Below, piece by piece: positions 6,209-7,448 of a stretch of 7,448 nt of DNA; position 1 is the stretch's first letter, and each line of letters begins with the position of its first letter. The position numbers were made by a program, and so were the translations under genes. Below the pieces are notes generated by a model. That model did no database searches, was not told the DNA's origin, and was given only the letters and a program-made list of their open reading frames with translations. This DNA comes from Bdellovibrionales bacterium (GTDB taxonomy: Bacteria > Bdellovibrionota > Bdellovibrionia > Bdellovibrionales > UBA1609): the NCBI GenBank assembly GCA_020435025.1, contig JAGRAG010000251.1, positions 1 to 7,448 on the forward strand. Reading direction: 5' to 3'.

Positions 6209-7243
6209 ATGGAATTAGTTAAGGCAAAAAAATTAAAGCAAGGTGATGGAATTGGAATCTTTACCCCTTCATCGCCCTCTTACGTGCATAACCCTGAAAT
6301 GTATGAAGTTGGTAAGAGGAACTTGGCTCAGTTAGGATTTAATGTGATCGAAGGGGAGCTGACCCAAAAAAGAGCCAGTCAGGGTTACCGATCAGGAACT
6401 CCCAAACAGCGTGCCGAAGAGTTTATGGGGCTGATCGAAAATCCAGAAGTACAGGGATTGATGTCGACCATTGGTGGTTCAAATTCAAGTAGTATGATCC
6501 CGTACTTAGATTTTAAAAAGATTAGAGAGAGCCGAAAAGTTATTTGTGGATACAGTGATGTGACATCACTACATCTAGCTATTTTAAAATATTCACGAAT
6601 AAAAACTTTTTATGGTCCAGCGTTGATGACATGGTTTGGTGACTACCCGAATGGAGTTATGGAAAGCGCGCAATTTTTTTGGGAAGCAGTGACGAATACC
6701 TCAAGCCCTCGGCCGCTTCAACCTTTTAGTAAGTGGAGCAACCACGGGCGAGATTGGTCCAACGGAGATTGGAAAAAGATTCCGAGAAACTGGTGGGACA
6801 ATAAGGGATGGAAAGTTTTAAATTCAGGTTTGATAGAAGCTCCCATTGTAGTAGCAAATTTAAATACTTTGATGAGCTCAGCAGGTACTCCTTATTTTCC
6901 GGAATTGGAAGGAAAGATTTTGTTGATCGAAGAGATGGCCGCTCCTTTTTCTCGCGAAGAACGAAGTTTACGGCAACTCCAACTCATGGGAGTCTTTGAT
7001 AAAATTGTTGGGCTTATTTTTGGTAAGCCGGAATTTCCGGATACGGAGGGAGCCCCCTTTTCTCTAGAGGATTTACTATTAGAAATTGTGGGAACAAAAA
7101 GTTACCCTATTGTAAGTCAATTTGATTGTTCTCACACAGTACCTATGCATACTATTGCGGAGGAGACATTGGTGACTTTTAGGGCGGCGAATTCCTACGA
7201 CGTTGACTTCATTTTGAAGGAGAGTTTTGTCGAAGAGGTGTAG
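6209..7243 (+). CDS. MccF-like S66 serine peptidase (LD-carboxypeptidase family)
   Basis: The 344-residue product has the full S66 pattern. The N-domain starts KKLKQGDGIGIFTPSSP. GYSD (114-117) holds the nucleophile Ser116, LIEEM holds Glu241, and CSHT holds His309. E. coli MccF uses Ser118, Glu243 and His311, so all three are offset by exactly two, and a Trp-rich loop (Trp176, 183, 188, 195, 196, 201) lies where MccF grips its nucleotide. This favours MccF over the shorter cell-wall recycling LdcA. MccF cleaves microcin C and similar peptide-nucleotides in the cytoplasm, giving immunity; homologues occur widely without a microcin operon, and none is visible here. An upstream in-frame ATG at 6152 would add 19 residues not usual for the family; the shorter start is chosen from family length and the residue offset. 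The gene diverges from the SulP gene and is followed by a strong hairpin. Confidence 0.92.
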   Translation: MELVKAKKLKQGDGIGIFTPSSPSYVHNPEMYEVGKRNLAQLGFNVIEGELTQKRASQGYRSGTPKQRAEEFMGLIENPEVQGLMSTIGGSNSSSMIPYLDFKKIRESRKVICGYSDVTSLHLAILKYSRIKTFYGPALMTWFGDYPNGVMESAQFFWEAVTNTSSPRPLQPFSKWSNHGRDWSNGDWKKIPRNWWDNKGWKVLNSGLIEAPIVVANLNTLMSSAGTPYFPELEGKILLIEEMAAPFSREERSLRQLQLMGVFDKIVGLIFGKPEFPDTEGAPFSLEDLLLEIVGTKSYPIVSQFDCSHTVPMHTIAEETLVTFRAANSYDVDFILKESFVEEV

Positions 7244-7255
7244 TCGTAGCTCTTT

Positions 7256-7283
7256 GTCGCTGATCTGAGAAACGATCAGCGAC
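7256..7283. terminator. Perfect 10-bp stem-loop between convergent genes
   Basis: GTCGCTGATC at 7256-7265 and GATCAGCGAC at 7274-7283 pair perfectly around an 8-base loop. It lies 12 bp after the peptidase stop and 17 bp beyond the stop of the minus-strand ORF that enters from the right. Neither strand has a T-run after the stem, so it is not a classical intrinsic terminator. It may work as a bidirectional 3'-end stabiliser or a Rho-assisted site. Confidence 0.5.
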
Positions 7284-7300
7284 GGTCGTTGACATCAATA

Positions 7301-7448
7301 TTATCTACTGATGCGGTATCTGACATAAGGTTGAAAGGTATTTGGTAAAGGGATTTTTCGTTTCTTCTTAACAACCTTCCCGCAAAGACCCCAAGTCCAT
7401 CCTCCGAGAGGAAGTTTCTTTTTGCATTTAAAGGTACGAGGCTCATTG
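7301..7448 (-). CDS. C-terminal end of a minus-strand gene (partial, unknown)
   Basis: Reading the minus strand from the right edge, one frame is open for 48 codons and ends with TAA at 7301-7303. The peptide contains TFKCKKKLPLGGWTWGLCGK followed by a basic stretch and a tail FQPYVRYRISR. The two cysteines and clustered Trp/Gly residues look like a folded domain, not random translation, and a hairpin sits just past the stop as expected between convergent genes. The start lies outside the window. No family is recognised, and a chance open frame of this length cannot be excluded. Confidence 0.45.
   Translation of the reverse strand, partial: NEPRTFKCKKKLPLGGWTWGLCGKVVKKKRKIPLPNTFQPYVRYRISR

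Noticed and set aside
1..7448. CRISPR arrays, tRNA or rRNA genes, insertion sequences and attachment sites.
   Set aside because: I saw no spaced direct repeats, cloverleaf structures, transposase motifs or terminal inverted repeats.

Overview
The window looks like part of a Gram-negative chromosome of moderate GC content. It is rich in exported proteins: one Sec-type lipoprotein, several proteins with cleavable signal peptides, and an outer-membrane beta-barrel ending in Phe. Shine-Dalgarno sites are mostly weak, and several small secreted proteins fit no family I know. This reminds me of Bdellovibrionota/Oligoflexia or other former deltaproteobacteria, but that placement is an inference; no marker gene is present.

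Layout. Positions 1-178 hold the 3' end of an upstream plus-strand gene. It stops at 72, but a +1 shift at a run of seven T's would extend it to 178. From 218 to 3295 five plus-strand genes lie close together, and the first three overlap: an exported thioredoxin-fold protein with a CPC motif (218-742), a small lipoprotein with a YtkA/FixH-like His/Met motif (721-1185), an outer-membrane beta-barrel whose mature end starts SCCG (1167-2069), a second, soluble His/Met-rich YtkA/FixH-like protein (2089-2628), and an unrecognised secreted protein (about 2663-3295). A terminator-like hairpin follows at 3346-3378. A lone exported protein at 3434-4330 carries faint protein-kinase-fold signatures. Convergent to it, with only 3 bp between the stop codons, is a SulP-family transporter on the minus strand (4334-6079) that closely resembles DauA, the C4-dicarboxylate transporter of E. 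coli. Divergent from that is an MccF-like S66 serine peptidase (6209-7243) with an intact Ser-Glu-His triad. A perfect 10-bp hairpin at 7256-7283 separates it from a convergent minus-strand ORF that runs off the right edge (stop at 7301).

How the genes may work together. The 218-2628 cluster joins a thiol-redox protein, two proteins with conserved His/Met motifs of the kind used for copper, and an outer-membrane barrel with a vicinal Cys pair at its mature N-terminus. The simplest reading is an envelope system for metal (probably copper) acquisition, delivery or redox handling. This is an inference from motifs and gene order, and it is the best candidate here for an undescribed system. The dauA-like gene and the MccF-like gene are ordinary housekeeping/accessory genes with no evident link to that operon.
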